Assembly (NCBI RefSeq): GCF_006149005.1
Contig: NZ_VBSL01000002.1
Coordinates: 359,465 to 423,464, forward strand
Reading direction: 5' to 3'
DNA: 64,000 nt
From: Larkinella sp. C7
GTDB taxonomy: Bacteria; Bacteroidota; Bacteroidia; Cytophagales; Spirosomataceae
The notes under the pieces are model-generated. The model made no database searches. It was not told where the DNA came from and worked only from the letters and a program-made list of their open reading frames with translations. The translations under genes were made by a program, and so were the position numbers. Every line of letters begins with the position of its first letter. The stretch's first letter is position 1. Below are positions 17,461 through 26,657 of this stretch, in pieces.

Positions 17461-19575
17461 ATGAAACGTTTTTTATTCCCTGCGGCTGTTCTGCTGGCGG
17501 CTTCGTTGACCGCGGCCCGGTTCTTCTCCGACGCCCTCCAACCACCCGCTTCCTCCCGCGAATGGCCCGAATACCTCGGCGGCCCCGACCGGAACCATTA
17601 CTCGCCACTCGACCAGATTAACGCTTCCAACGTCGGTAAGTTACAAATTGCGTGGGAATATCATTCCAAAGATTCCGGGCAGGTGCAGTGCAATGCCATT
17701 ATTGTTGACGGAACGTTATACGGCATCACGGCTTCCTGTCAGGTGTTTGCGCTCGATGCGGCAACGGGGCAGGAAAAGTGGCGGTACAAAGAAGCCAACC
17801 GGGGCGGAGTCAACACCACCCGGGGTGTCACCTATTGGAGTAACAACGACGACAAGCGCATTCTCTTCGCTTCCGGCTCCAACCTCTGCGCCGTCGATGC
17901 CCGAACGGGCGTTCTGATTCCCAGCTTTGGGACGGATGGGAAAGCCAGCCTGAAAGCCGGTTTAGGTCCTACCGCTGCCGATAAGTTTGTCATCTCCAAT
18001 ACGCCCGGAACGATCTTTGGCGATGTGATCATCATGCCGTTGCGGCTCTCCGAAGGCTCGGATGCGGCCCTGGGCTACATTCAGGCTTTCAATGTCAAAA
18101 CCGGAAAAATCGCCTGGGTTTTCCGGACGATTCCAAACCCCGGCGAATTCGGTTATGAAACCTGGCCGAAGGACGCCTATAAAAATACCAACATCGGTGG
18201 AGCCAACAACTGGTCGGGCATGTCGATCGATCGCCAGCGCGGCATCGTGTATGTTCCGACCGGCTCGGCGGCTTTCGACTTTTACGGCGGCAACCGCAAA
18301 GGCCAGAACCTGTTCGCCAATTGCCTCCTGGCCCTGGACGCCAAAACCGGGAAACGCATCTGGCATTACCAGTTTGTTCACCACGACATCTGGGACCGCG
18401 ACCTGCCCGCCCCGCCCAATCTAATCACCATCAAAAGTCAGGGCAAAACCGTCGATGCCGTCGCGCAGATCACCAAAACCGGACACGTTTTTGTTTTTGA
18501 CCGCGTAACCGGAAAACCGCTTTTCCCAATCAAGGAAACGCCGTATCCGAAATCACCCCTGCCTGATGAGTACACCTGGCCGACGCAGCCCGTTCCGACC
18601 AAACCGGCACCTTTTTCCCGGCAGACCATTTCCGAAGCGGATTTAAGCCCACTCGCCGAAAACCGGGATTCGTTGCTGGCGACCTACCGACGTTCTAAAG
18701 TCGGCCCGTACCAACCGCTCGGCAAAACCCCGACGCTCGTGTATCCCGGTCTGGACGGCGGGGGTGAATGGGGCGGTGCCGCCGTCGATCCCGATGGCAT
18801 TATGTACGTGAATGCCAATGAAATGGCGTGGCTGCTGAGTCTGCGCGATACGCCGAAAGACGAAGAACTGGCCCACCTGAGTCCGGGCGAAAAACTGTAT
18901 ACACTCAACTGTGCGGTTTGCCACCGGCCAGACCGCAAAGGCAATCCGACCAGTGGTTATCCCTCGCTGGTCAACATCGGGCAACGCCGGGATCGGGAGT
19001 TTGTCAGTAAACTCATCACGACAGGCAAAGGCATGATGCCCGGTTTTACGCGGTTTTCCGAATCCGAGAAACAGGCGCTGACGTTCTTCCTGTTCGGTGA
19101 TGAAAAGGTAGAAGCGACCTCCGCCAAACCCGGCAAAAAGGAACCGTATGTCCCCTATAAATTCAACGGTTATACCAAATTCCTGGACAGCAAAGGCTAC
19201 CCCGCTATCCGCCCGCCCTGGGGAACGCTGACCGCCATCGACCTCAATACGGGTGAACACCTCTGGCAAAAACCGTTCGGCGAACTGAAAGAACTGACCG
19301 CCAAAGGCATTCCACAAACCGGGGCCGAGAGTTACGGCGGCCCGGTCGTCACGGCCAGCGGTTTGCTGTTCATTGCCGCCAGCAAAGACGGCATGTTCCG
19401 GGTCATCGACAAAAAAAACGGGGCGGTTTTGTGGCAAACCGAACTCCCGGCGGCCGGGTATGCGACGCCCAGTACGTACGAAGTGAACGGCAAACAATAC
19501 ATTGTCATCGCCTGTGGCGGCACCAAGTTGGGGACGAAAAAAGGCGACAGTTACGTGGCCTTTGCGTTGCCGTAG
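17461..19575 (+). CDS. PQQ-dependent dehydrogenase with inserted cytochrome c domain
   Basis: A 704-residue exported quinoprotein. After an N-terminal signal/anchor (FLFPAAVLLAASLTAARFF) come beta-propeller repeats of the membrane glucose dehydrogenase type (WPEYLGGPDRNHYSPLDQIN, VFALDAATGQEKWRY, WHYQFVHHDIWDRDLPAPPNL, TGHVFVFDRVTGKPLFPI). A cytochrome c domain is inserted at about 475-550: haem motif C484-AV-C487-H488 and a Met ligand in GMMPGF (M525/M526). The propeller then resumes (RPPWGTLTAIDLNTGEHLW) and closes. It likely oxidises a sugar or alcohol in the periplasm and passes electrons through its own haem. No PQQ synthesis genes are nearby. Confidence 0.92.
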   Translation: MKRFLFPAAVLLAASLTAARFFSDALQPPASSREWPEYLGGPDRNHYSPLDQINASNVGKLQIAWEYHSKDSGQVQCNAIIVDGTLYGITASCQVFALDAATGQEKWRYKEANRGGVNTTRGVTYWSNNDDKRILFASGSNLCAVDARTGVLIPSFGTDGKASLKAGLGPTAADKFVISNTPGTIFGDVIIMPLRLSEGSDAALGYIQAFNVKTGKIAWVFRTIPNPGEFGYETWPKDAYKNTNIGGANNWSGMSIDRQRGIVYVPTGSAAFDFYGGNRKGQNLFANCLLALDAKTGKRIWHYQFVHHDIWDRDLPAPPNLITIKSQGKTVDAVAQITKTGHVFVFDRVTGKPLFPIKETPYPKSPLPDEYTWPTQPVPTKPAPFSRQTISEADLSPLAENRDSLLATYRRSKVGPYQPLGKTPTLVYPGLDGGGEWGGAAVDPDGIMYVNANEMAWLLSLRDTPKDEELAHLSPGEKLYTLNCAVCHRPDRKGNPTSGYPSLVNIGQRRDREFVSKLITTGKGMMPGFTRFSESEKQALTFFLFGDEKVEATSAKPGKKEPYVPYKFNGYTKFLDSKGYPAIRPPWGTLTAIDLNTGEHLWQKPFGELKELTAKGIPQTGAESYGGPVVTASGLLFIAASKDGMFRVIDKKNGAVLWQTELPAAGYATPSTYEVNGKQYIVIACGGTKLGTKKGDSYVAFALP

Positions 19576-19584
19576 GTTCGCGGA

Positions 19585-20463
19585 TCAGGAAAAAACCGTG
19601 GCGTAATCCCGCACAAAACTTTTGAAATCGCGGGCCGGTTTACCCGTCACCTCCTGAATGGCCGAAGAAACCGCCGAGGCTTCCCCGCGGGCATAATGGG
19701 CGTAGTCTTCCAGTAAACCATCGGCCTGCCATTCGGGAAAACCTACCGACAGCAGAGCCTGCTGCAAATGGGCGGGCGGCACATCAAGGTAGGCAACCGG
19801 TCGGCCCAGGACGTCGGAAAAATGAGCCGCCATCTGCTGATGCGTCAAGGCTTCGGGACCGGTCAGGTCATAAATTTTGTTTTCGTGGCCCGGCCTGGTC
19901 AAAGCTTCGACGGCCACGGCAGCAATGTCCCGGATGTCAACGATGCTGATTGGGGCCTTACCCGCCGTGGCAAAGAATTTCCCCTGATGCACGATGGAAT
20001 CGCGAAAACCCAGCAAAGCCTGCATGAACAGGTTCGGTCGCAGAAAGGTAAACGCCAGCCCGGATTCACGGATTTTTTGCTCGACGACGGCATGATACCG
20101 CAAAAACCGGACGGGCGAATGAAGGTCGGCAGCAAATTGGGAAAGTTTTACAATATGCTTTACTCCAGTCTGTTGCGCTACTGCCACAAAGTTCATTTGC
20201 AGCGTTTCCGCCTGTTCCGACGAGTTGGTGAGCAGAAAAGCCCGTTCGATACCGTCCAATGCGCGCACCAGGCTTTCGGCATCGTTCAAGTCGCCGACCA
20301 CCAGTTCGGCACCGTCGAGTTGCGCCAGCTTTTTGGCATTTTCCAGAGAACGCACCAGTGCGCGGAACGGGGTGCCTCTGGCGGAAAGGTGGGTGGCAAG
20401 TTCGGACCCAATCGTGCCAGTGGCACCCGTAATAAGAATCGAAGGGGAGGTTGACTGTGTCAT
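19585..20463 (-). CDS. NmrA-like NAD(P)-binding SDR family protein
   Basis: A 292-residue atypical short-chain dehydrogenase. The Rossmann motif ILITGATGTIGSELATHL is near the N terminus, followed by GAELVVGDLNDAESLVRAL and AFLLTNSS, characteristic of NmrA/QOR2-like quinone oxidoreductases or redox sensors. The catalytic YxxxK is not conserved in the standard place. ATG at 20463 is preferred; a TTG 24 bp upstream is possible. Its stop lies 9 bp from that of the convergent PQQ dehydrogenase. Substrate unknown. Confidence 0.88.
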   Translation of the reverse strand: MTQSTSPSILITGATGTIGSELATHLSARGTPFRALVRSLENAKKLAQLDGAELVVGDLNDAESLVRALDGIERAFLLTNSSEQAETLQMNFVAVAQQTGVKHIVKLSQFAADLHSPVRFLRYHAVVEQKIRESGLAFTFLRPNLFMQALLGFRDSIVHQGKFFATAGKAPISIVDIRDIAAVAVEALTRPGHENKIYDLTGPEALTHQQMAAHFSDVLGRPVAYLDVPPAHLQQALLSVGFPEWQADGLLEDYAHYARGEASAVSSAIQEVTGKPARDFKSFVRDYATVFS

Positions 20464-20580
20464 GGTTGTGTTAATTTGATCGGACAAATTTCACCCTTCT
20501 TCCCCGCCCAAAATTGTAAGAAAACGAAAGAGCGAGCCTCCGTCACCCGGACGAACACCCGCTCCTTTTAGCACGGTTCC

Positions 20581-22041
20581 TTACTGGGTTACCAGCCTGG
20601 CCCGGATTTCGCGCAAGGTCTGTTCTTTCAGCAACTGGCCGTCTTTGAAGATGGTTTCCAGCAATCCCGTTCCTTCTTTTTCCCAACTCACCTGGTCTTC
20701 CATCACGGTCGTACCGGTTTCGTCGCTCACCAGACGAATCAGCCCTTTCGCGCTTTTCTTCGTTCCGTCATCGGTTTTAGGGTCTTTGAAAATCGCGCGT
20801 CCTTCGCCGTTTACTTCACCATACGTAGCTTTCACGGCAAACCCGAAGGTGTCGCGCGTCACGTACTGGTAGGTGTAACTTCCGATGCCCAGCACCACAT
20901 TCGTGGAGGCAAACCCTTTCTGGTACAAGCCTTCACAAATGGCCTGACAGCGTTCGAGGTTGATGCTGTCGCCGTAAATCAACCCGATGTGGGAGTCCAG
21001 CACCTTGAAGCCTTGGGCCGTAACGGTTCCGCCAAAAACCTCCCACAGGCATTCGATGGCCCCTTTGTGTTCCGGGGTTCCCTCCCCGGCTTCCGGATCA
21101 CCGCAGATGATTTTGATCGGGTCGCCACTGTCGGGGCGAATGACCACCTTGCCGTCGCGGGCCAGAATGAGCGGTTTTAGCTGGGGCAAATACCCGGTAA
21201 TGACCTGCCAGAAATCCCAGGTATCGGACACGATACTGACCACCCCTTTCGGATACACATCCTGAATGAGCCGCCGGAAAGTTTCAATTTCGCCATCCTG
21301 CATCCCCATACACATCACCGAGTGTTCCGTCGCCGGAACGCTCCCGCCGATCAGTTCGGTGTCGGAGTTGGCACCGTAATACTGTTCCAGAAAATCAAGG
21401 GCGGGGATGGTGTCCGTTCCCGTAAAGCTCAGTAAATGAGCCGCTCCACTCAACAAAGCCGCTTCGAGACCACCCATACCGCGAAAACTGAAGTCGTGGC
21501 CCTGCCAGGGAACAAACGCCGGATCACCACCGGTTTTTTCGGCATAGCTGTTCAGGATTTTCCGGTATTCGAAGGCCGTTGTCGCACTGGTGCAGGGCAG
21601 CCACAGGATGCACGACAGGATGGTTTCCAGAAAATTCGTCAGCCAGAATTCCTCGGGGCGGGTGTTTTTGAAGGTAAACATCGGCATCCGCATCGGCACC
21701 CGCGTTCCTTCCGGTATGGCTTTGATTTCGAGCGGCAAATAGCCCAGATCATGTAACTTTTCAATGTGATCGTAGGTAATGGCGCCCGGCCCCAGGTAGC
21801 TTTCAATCCGGCGTTTGTATTCGGCCACGACGGTTTCTTTCGGGCGGGCGAAGAAATTCCGGTTGTAATCCTCGATCAGGTATTTTTTGATAAAGTACTG
21901 TAAGCCAAAGAAAACCACGCGATCGACCTGCTCAAGGCGGCTTTTGCGGGGAGTCCAGTTCGAATAGACCAGTTCAGTTCCGGTGGGGTATTGACGACGG
22001 TGGTCTACTTTGTAACCGTCGGAAAGATTGAGGGTTGTCAT
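20581..22041 (-). CDS. nadV: Nicotinamide phosphoribosyltransferase
   Basis: A 486-residue enzyme that makes nicotinamide mononucleotide from nicotinamide and PRPP, the first step of the non-deamidating NAD salvage route. It starts LSDGYKVDHRRQYPTGTELVYSNWTPR, typical of NadV/NAMPT and distinct from PncB. Further signatures are GMGGLEAALLSGAAHLLSFTGTD, GGSVPATEHSVM with the catalytic histidine, VSDTWDFW and IRPDSGDP. Its ATG overlaps the prs stop by 4 bp, so PRPP supply and use are coupled. NrtR-type control is expected from the neighbouring regulator. Confidence 0.94.
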   Translation of the reverse strand: MTTLNLSDGYKVDHRRQYPTGTELVYSNWTPRKSRLEQVDRVVFFGLQYFIKKYLIEDYNRNFFARPKETVVAEYKRRIESYLGPGAITYDHIEKLHDLGYLPLEIKAIPEGTRVPMRMPMFTFKNTRPEEFWLTNFLETILSCILWLPCTSATTAFEYRKILNSYAEKTGGDPAFVPWQGHDFSFRGMGGLEAALLSGAAHLLSFTGTDTIPALDFLEQYYGANSDTELIGGSVPATEHSVMCMGMQDGEIETFRRLIQDVYPKGVVSIVSDTWDFWQVITGYLPQLKPLILARDGKVVIRPDSGDPIKIICGDPEAGEGTPEHKGAIECLWEVFGGTVTAQGFKVLDSHIGLIYGDSINLERCQAICEGLYQKGFASTNVVLGIGSYTYQYVTRDTFGFAVKATYGEVNGEGRAIFKDPKTDDGTKKSAKGLIRLVSDETGTTVMEDQVSWEKEGTGLLETIFKDGQLLKEQTLREIRARLVTQ

Positions 22042-22883
22042 TGGTTGGAAAGGTGTGGTAAAAAGCTGGAAAAAGGGTGTTGATTCAGAAGAGGGTGGGT
22101 GATTTCACGAATGGAATCCGTCGTAAAAACCCGTTTGAAAGAAGTCGCCAGTGGCTCAAGGCCCCGGCTGAATATCCCGTGGCTGACCATCAGGTACAGG
22201 TCACCGGCCCCGTGTTTTTTCAGCTCGTCGGCCAGGCCAACGAACGTGCCCCCGCCGTCGCAGATGTCGTCCACGATGACGTAGGACGCGCCTTGCAAAT
22301 CCGGCCCCGATACGAAAAAGCCCGATAACTCGCCGGTTTTGACATCCCGCCGTTTGCTGCATTCCACCACCTCGATACCGCCCAGGGCTTCGGAGAGTTT
22401 ATAGATTTTTTTTAACGCCCCCCCATCCGGGGCAATCAGTTTACAGTCACCGATCTGCGTAAGACACTTTTCCACAAACCGATGGTTATCAACCACTTGA
22501 ACCCTATTCAGTAAAGCGGGCGTTACGTCAGAATGGGGATCAAAAACCGTAATCCGGTGATACTGCTGGGCGTTCAGAAGGTCGGCGTAGACTTTGACCG
22601 TCAGCGGTTCGCCCGGCACCATAACCCGGTCCTGGCGGGCTCCGGGGAAATACGGAACGAAGAGGCTGATGCGTTCGGCACCGGCCCGGCGCAGGGCATC
22701 CGTTGCCACCAGAAGCAGACCCACATCCTGAAACGTGTTCAGGCGGGTCGTGATCAGTACGCTGGTTTCGGGCAAAGGCCCGGTTAATTTCAGGTGTGGT
22801 TCTCCCCCATTGAAGGTGAACGCCTTGAACGGCACGGACGGACCGTAGGGTTCAAAACCGGGAGAAAGGTGTAGATAAATCAT
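22038..22883 (-). CDS. prs: Ribose-phosphate pyrophosphokinase (NAD salvage-linked PRPP synthetase)
   Basis: A 281-residue PRPP synthetase that makes the phosphoribosyl donor for NadV. Visible are FVPYFPGARQDRVM with the ATP-loop residues, FDPHSDVTPALLN, RDVKTGELSGF and the PRPP loop YVIVDDICDGGGTF. It is about 30-40 residues shorter than housekeeping Prs, as in the phage-type and salvage-linked versions found beside nadV. It is therefore probably a specialised copy; the housekeeping gene should be elsewhere. First gene of the prs-nadV pair, with a dyad immediately before its start. Confidence 0.9.
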   Translation of the reverse strand: MIYLHLSPGFEPYGPSVPFKAFTFNGGEPHLKLTGPLPETSVLITTRLNTFQDVGLLLVATDALRRAGAERISLFVPYFPGARQDRVMVPGEPLTVKVYADLLNAQQYHRITVFDPHSDVTPALLNRVQVVDNHRFVEKCLTQIGDCKLIAPDGGALKKIYKLSEALGGIEVVECSKRRDVKTGELSGFFVSGPDLQGASYVIVDDICDGGGTFVGLADELKKHGAGDLYLMVSHGIFSRGLEPLATSFKRVFTTDSIREITHPLLNQHPFSSFLPHLSNQ

Positions 22884-22904
22884 TTTGCGTATTTTTTACG
22901 CAAA
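22884..22904 (-). promoter_or_regulatory. Dyad operator candidate at the prs start
   Basis: TTTGCGT and ACGCAAA are perfect 7-bp inverted arms separated by 7 bp of A/T. The dyad directly abuts the prs ATG and lies between nrtR and prs. A second repeated word, AACTACA, occurs twice just upstream. It is the best candidate site for the adjacent NUDIX regulator, by position only. Confidence 0.5.
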
Positions 22905-22982
22905 TCAACAAAACAAACTACATAGTAACTACATTTTGCGGTTTTTATTTACCAACTGTTGAGCAAACGGTAAACCGTTCGT

Positions 22983-23663
22983 TCAAAGCTCGAAGTAAAA
23001 ACCGCGCTCTTTCATCTTAAAGTACTGATTTTCATTGAATTGAAACAGATTCGCCGGACGACCTTTCCCATCGGATCGTTTTTCGTCCAGTTCTGTCAAC
23101 AGCCCGAAGCTCAGCACCTTTTTTCGGAAATTGCGCCGGTCGATGGGTTTGTCGAGAATCGTTGCGTAGAGTTTTTCGAAGTCCGAGAACAGAAATTTCT
23201 CGCTGAGCAACCCAAATCCCACGGGTTCATACCTCAATTTGCTGCGCAGACGCTGCAAGGCGTGTTGAATGATTTCGCCGTGGTCGAACGCCAGATCGGG
23301 CAAATCCCGAACGTCGAACCAGCGGACATCATCGGCATCCGTTGAAGCAGCAATGGCAAAGGCTTCCGGTTTCACGAGGGCATAATAGGCAACGGCAACC
23401 GTCCGAAAACGGGGATCGCGATTGGGCTGGCCGAAGGTATAAAGTTGTTCTAAGTAATTAATGGTCACATTGGTTTCTTCGCTCAACTCGCGGTGAACGG
23501 CGGCTTCCAGGCTCTCGTCATCCAAAACAAAACCGCCCGGCAACGCCCACCCCCCCCGATACGGTTCCAGCTTTCGCTGGATCAACAGAAGGTGCAGGGC
23601 CTGGTTTCGATACCCGAAAACCACGGCATCGACGGCTACTTTTATCGTTTGGTGAATGGTCAT
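22983..23663 (-). CDS. nrtR: NrtR-type NUDIX transcriptional regulator
   Basis: A 226-residue regulator with an N-terminal NUDIX domain (about 1-140) and a C-terminal winged helix (about 150-226). The NUDIX box is GFVLDDESLEAAVHRELSEETNV, where the usual last glycine is asparagine, as in sensor-type NUDIX domains that bind ADP-ribose without hydrolysing it well. The C-terminal part RNFRKKVLSFGLLTEL...RPANLFQFN is the NrtR winged helix. It is directly upstream of prs-nadV on the same strand, so NAD salvage control is the likely role. ATG at 23663 is chosen over a TTG 21 bp upstream. Sugar-sensing relatives exist in Bacteroides. Confidence 0.88.
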   Translation of the reverse strand: MTIHQTIKVAVDAVVFGYRNQALHLLLIQRKLEPYRGGWALPGGFVLDDESLEAAVHRELSEETNVTINYLEQLYTFGQPNRDPRFRTVAVAYYALVKPEAFAIAASTDADDVRWFDVRDLPDLAFDHGEIIQHALQRLRSKLRYEPVGFGLLSEKFLFSDFEKLYATILDKPIDRRNFRKKVLSFGLLTELDEKRSDGKGRPANLFQFNENQYFKMKERGFYFEL

Positions 23664-23742
23664 ACCGGGGCAAGTATACGACAAAAATTACGCATCCGGC
23701 CCGGCGTCTTAGCGAGTGGTCATCCGGAAAGGCCCGTTCTAC

Positions 23743-24591
23743 TTACAATTTCAGGCTTTTGCGATACAGTCCCGGCGTTTGCCCCGTTCGCTGTTTGAAC
23801 ACCTTGTTAAAGTGCGACAGGTTGTTAAAACCGCTTTCGTAACAGACATCGCCAATGCTGCGGTCGCCGGTCAGGAGCTTGCGGGCCTGGGTGATGCGGA
23901 ACTCGTTGACAAAATCCGTGAAGGTCATCTGGGTCATTTTTCTGAAATACCGGCAAAAAGCCGGCACCGTCATGTTGACCAACGATGCGATATCCTGAAT
24001 GTCAATCGGTTGAACATAGTTGGTTTCCACAAATCCATAAATGCGGTTGATCCGCTCCTGCTCCCGGCCGTTCAGATCGAGGCTGATGCTTTCGGCGTTC
24101 AGGATCTGGTACTCGGTCGAAACCGCCAGTTGCTGAAAAATGGTCAGCAACGCCAGCATCCGTTCAAAGGGTGGCAGCGTCACCAGCGACGCGACCTGCT
24201 GCCCTACCTGCTGCTTGGTTTCCCCGAAAAACGACATGCCCTGGTGCGCCCGTTCAAACAACCGCCGAATGGCTTCCATTTCCGGTTTTTGCAGAAAATC
24301 CTTTCCCAGAAAATCTTCGCGCATCTGCACCACAATTTCTTCAAACTCCCCGACGATTCCGTGGCTGAAATTCAGGTGCGGCAGATTCGGTCCCAGAAAC
24401 ACCAGTTCACCATCCGAATAGGTAGAGACGTGGTGACCAATGTGGCGTTTGCCATTGCCGCGCGGAATACACACAATCTCGTATTCGGGGTGATAATGCC
24501 AGTAGACCCAGCAACTGTCCGGCTGGGTGTGGTGCATCAGCCGGAACGAACTCCCGAATCCCGGTTCTATTTTTTCAAACTGCGGTTTCAT
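23743..24591 (-). CDS. AraC family transcriptional regulator with cupin sensor
   Basis: A 282-residue regulator. The N-terminal cupin-like domain shows YWHYHPEYEIVCIPRGNGKRHIGHHV and LVFLGPNLPHL, typical of AraC proteins sensing sugars or small metabolites. The C-terminal domain has both helix-turn-helix units (DIQDIASLVNMTVPAFCRYFRKMTQMTFTDFVNEFRI and SIGDVCYESGFNNLSHFNKVFKQRTGQTP). It is divergent from the MFS transporter gene across a 132-bp gap and is a reasonable candidate to control it. Confidence 0.92.
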   Translation of the reverse strand: MKPQFEKIEPGFGSSFRLMHHTQPDSCWVYWHYHPEYEIVCIPRGNGKRHIGHHVSTYSDGELVFLGPNLPHLNFSHGIVGEFEEIVVQMREDFLGKDFLQKPEMEAIRRLFERAHQGMSFFGETKQQVGQQVASLVTLPPFERMLALLTIFQQLAVSTEYQILNAESISLDLNGREQERINRIYGFVETNYVQPIDIQDIASLVNMTVPAFCRYFRKMTQMTFTDFVNEFRITQARKLLTGDRSIGDVCYESGFNNLSHFNKVFKQRTGQTPGLYRKSLKL

Positions 24592-24707
24592 TGTTTAGGA
24601 CCGAATAGATGCACTGTTAACATTTTGGAAACATGATATCGGTCAAATACATCAATGCAGCACCAAAATAAGGTAATTAAACGAAAATAGAAGTAAAAAA
24701 ACCGCCT

Positions 24708-24715
24708 TACTTTTG
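24708..24715 (+). promoter_or_regulatory. Possible -7 promoter element for the MFS gene
   Basis: TACTTTTG matches TAnnTTTG and ends 8 bp before the annotated ATG at 24724; this would give a very short leader, or the true start is the second ATG at 24739. Confidence 0.4.
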
Positions 24716-24723
24716 TAACCGGA

Positions 24724-25932
24724 ATGAATCAGAATACAATGAACATCACAATCGACGAAAAACCGTCCACCACACCAAGCCTCCTCCGCAGTCTTCAAAC
24801 GTTTTTTACCAATCCGCAGGCGCGGGCCGTCGGACTCGTTTTCACCACCGAAAGCCTGTCACTGGGCGGCTGGGTGGCGCATATCCCTTACGTCAAAGAA
24901 AAACTGCACCTGACCGACGCTGGTTTAGGCATGGTTCTCTTTGCCATGCCGGTCGGGCTGCTGCTAATGAACCCACTGACGGGCTGGATCATTGCCCGGC
25001 TGGGGGCCGCCCGAACCTGTTTCCTGAGTGCGCTCGTGCTGTGTTTCAGCACGTTGATTCCCATCAATGCCCCCAATGTAGCCCTGATGGCCTTTGGTTT
25101 GTTTCTGGTGGGGCTAAGCGCGGCCTTGCTGAATGTGGCGATGAACACCTGCGCAGCCGATGTCGAACGGGAGCATAAGATTCTGATCATGTCCTCCTGC
25201 CACGGCATGTGGAGTCTGGGCGGCATGGTCGGTTCGCTGCTGGCCGGTATGTTAATTGCCCTTCACGTTTCGCCGTCCATCCACATGCTTGCCGTCACCA
25301 TCGCGCTGCTCCTGCTGACCTTTGCATTACGGCCCATTTTGGCGACGATCCCGGCGCAACCACCCACCGAATCGTCGGCGGCTTTCGTGAAACCCAATAT
25401 GCTGCTGTTGCTCATGATTTTCATTGGTCTGGCCGTTGCCATGGGCGAAGGGGCGGCCCTCGACTGGAGCGCTGTTTACCTCCACGAATCAACCGGTGCC
25501 TCCAGCCAGATTGCCGCGCTGGGTTTTGGTTGCTTTTCGCTGGCGATGACGATTGGCCGGTTCATGGGTGACGCCATCATTCCGCGTTTCGGAGCCAAAC
25601 GCATCCTGAGTGTGGGCAGTCTGGTGGCGGCTTCGGGGCTGTTGCTGGCCATTCTGGTTCCGGTTCCGTTGGTGGTGCTGGCGGGATTTGCCCTGCTGGG
25701 CGCGGGTTGCTCGCTGATTGCTCCCATTCTCTATACGGCTTCGATGCGCGTTCCGGGCATTCCGGCAGCCACCGGTCTGGCCACTTTTGCGACCTTCAGC
25801 TTTGTCGGTTTTCTGGCGGGTCCGCCGGTCATCGGTTTTGTGGCCGAAGCCTACGGACTGGCCTACGGATTGGGGCTGGTCGTCGTCGTGCTGGTGCTTT
25901 CTGCCTTTATTTCACGACAAGTAAACGTTTGA
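24724..25932 (+). CDS. MFS transporter, YbjJ/FucP-like
   Basis: A 402-residue inner-membrane major facilitator with about 12 hydrophobic segments from residue 30 onward. It has GGWVAHIPYVKEKLHLTDAGLGMVLFAMPVG, NPLTGWIIARLGAAR (motif A-like) and CHGMWSLGGMVGSLLAG, features of the YbjJ-type branch of sugar/unknown-substrate MFS proteins. The second half begins near MLLLLMIFIGLAVAMGEGAALDWSAVYL. Substrate not readable. It is divergent from an AraC regulator and is followed 50 bp later by a sugar-phosphatase-like HAD gene, which hints at a small sugar-linked unit. Confidence 0.88.
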   Translation: MNQNTMNITIDEKPSTTPSLLRSLQTFFTNPQARAVGLVFTTESLSLGGWVAHIPYVKEKLHLTDAGLGMVLFAMPVGLLLMNPLTGWIIARLGAARTCFLSALVLCFSTLIPINAPNVALMAFGLFLVGLSAALLNVAMNTCAADVEREHKILIMSSCHGMWSLGGMVGSLLAGMLIALHVSPSIHMLAVTIALLLLTFALRPILATIPAQPPTESSAAFVKPNMLLLLMIFIGLAVAMGEGAALDWSAVYLHESTGASSQIAALGFGCFSLAMTIGRFMGDAIIPRFGAKRILSVGSLVAASGLLLAILVPVPLVVLAGFALLGAGCSLIAPILYTASMRVPGIPAATGLATFATFSFVGFLAGPPVIGFVAEAYGLAYGLGLVVVVLVLSAFISRQVNV

Positions 25933-25982
25933 TCAATCACTCTTTACGCGGTTTCACGCAACTGCTCCATTCTATATTCACT

Positions 25983-26657
25983 ATGAAAGCTGCCATTTTT
26001 GACATGGATGGTGTCATTGTCGACACCAATCCCCACCACCGCCTGGCCTGGCGCCAGTATTTTGAACGCTACGGAAAACCACTGTCCGACGCTGATTTTG
26101 TCCAGTACGTTTCGGGTAAACACAACAGCCAGATTCTGACGCACCTCTTTACCGATCGTACACTTTCGGATGCTGAATCCCGTCAGCTGGCCGCCGAAAA
26201 AGAAGCCTTGTTTCGGGAATTGTATCAGCCCGACATCAGGCCGGTGGCCGGTTTGACCGACTTTCTTCAATCGCTACAACGTGCCGGTATCCTGACCGCA
26301 GTCGGCACCTCGGCACCGCTCGAAAACCTTGATTTTGTGATGGATGCGCTCGATCTGCGTTCGTGGTTTACGGTTTTACTCGACGAAAGCAAGGTCAGCC
26401 GACCGAAACCGGACCCGGAAATTTACCAAAAAGCGATGGAACTGCTGGGCGTCGAACCCCACGAGAGCGTTATTTTTGAAGATTCAACCACGGGCATCCG
26501 GGCAGCCAAAGCTGCGGGCGCCTACGTGATCGGACTGGCTACCACAGACTCGGCCGAAGAACTGCTGCGGGTGGGAGCCGACGAGGTAATCCGTGACTTC
26601 ACGGAACTGACGCCCGGCCGGTTTCAGGAATTGCTCAACCGCTCGGTCCCCGTTTGA
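25983..26657 (+). CDS. HAD hydrolase, beta-phosphoglucomutase-like
   Basis: A 224-residue HAD-superfamily phosphatase/phosphomutase. Motif I is FDMDGVIVDT with the nucleophile and acid/base aspartates, the cap includes HHRLAWRQYFERYGKPLSD, motif II is VGTSAP, motif III includes SRPKPDPEIY, and motif IV is VIFEDSTTGIRAAKAAG. This is the subfamily of beta-phosphoglucomutase and sugar-phosphate phosphatases. It follows the MFS transporter and may act on the imported compound. Its 3' end overlaps the convergent MOSC gene by 34 bp. Confidence 0.92.
   Translation: MKAAIFDMDGVIVDTNPHHRLAWRQYFERYGKPLSDADFVQYVSGKHNSQILTHLFTDRTLSDAESRQLAAEKEALFRELYQPDIRPVAGLTDFLQSLQRAGILTAVGTSAPLENLDFVMDALDLRSWFTVLLDESKVSRPKPDPEIYQKAMELLGVEPHESVIFEDSTTGIRAAKAAGAYVIGLATTDSAEELLRVGADEVIRDFTELTPGRFQELLNRSVPV

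Noticed and set aside
20505..20580. Possible terminator after nadV (GAGCG...CGCTC)
   Set aside because: The stem is short with a long loop and a weak T-run; not strong enough to list as a feature.
26624..26657. Possible frameshift or misassembly where the HAD and MOSC genes overlap
   Set aside because: Both proteins have normal ends and the overlap is tail to tail, which is common for convergent genes.
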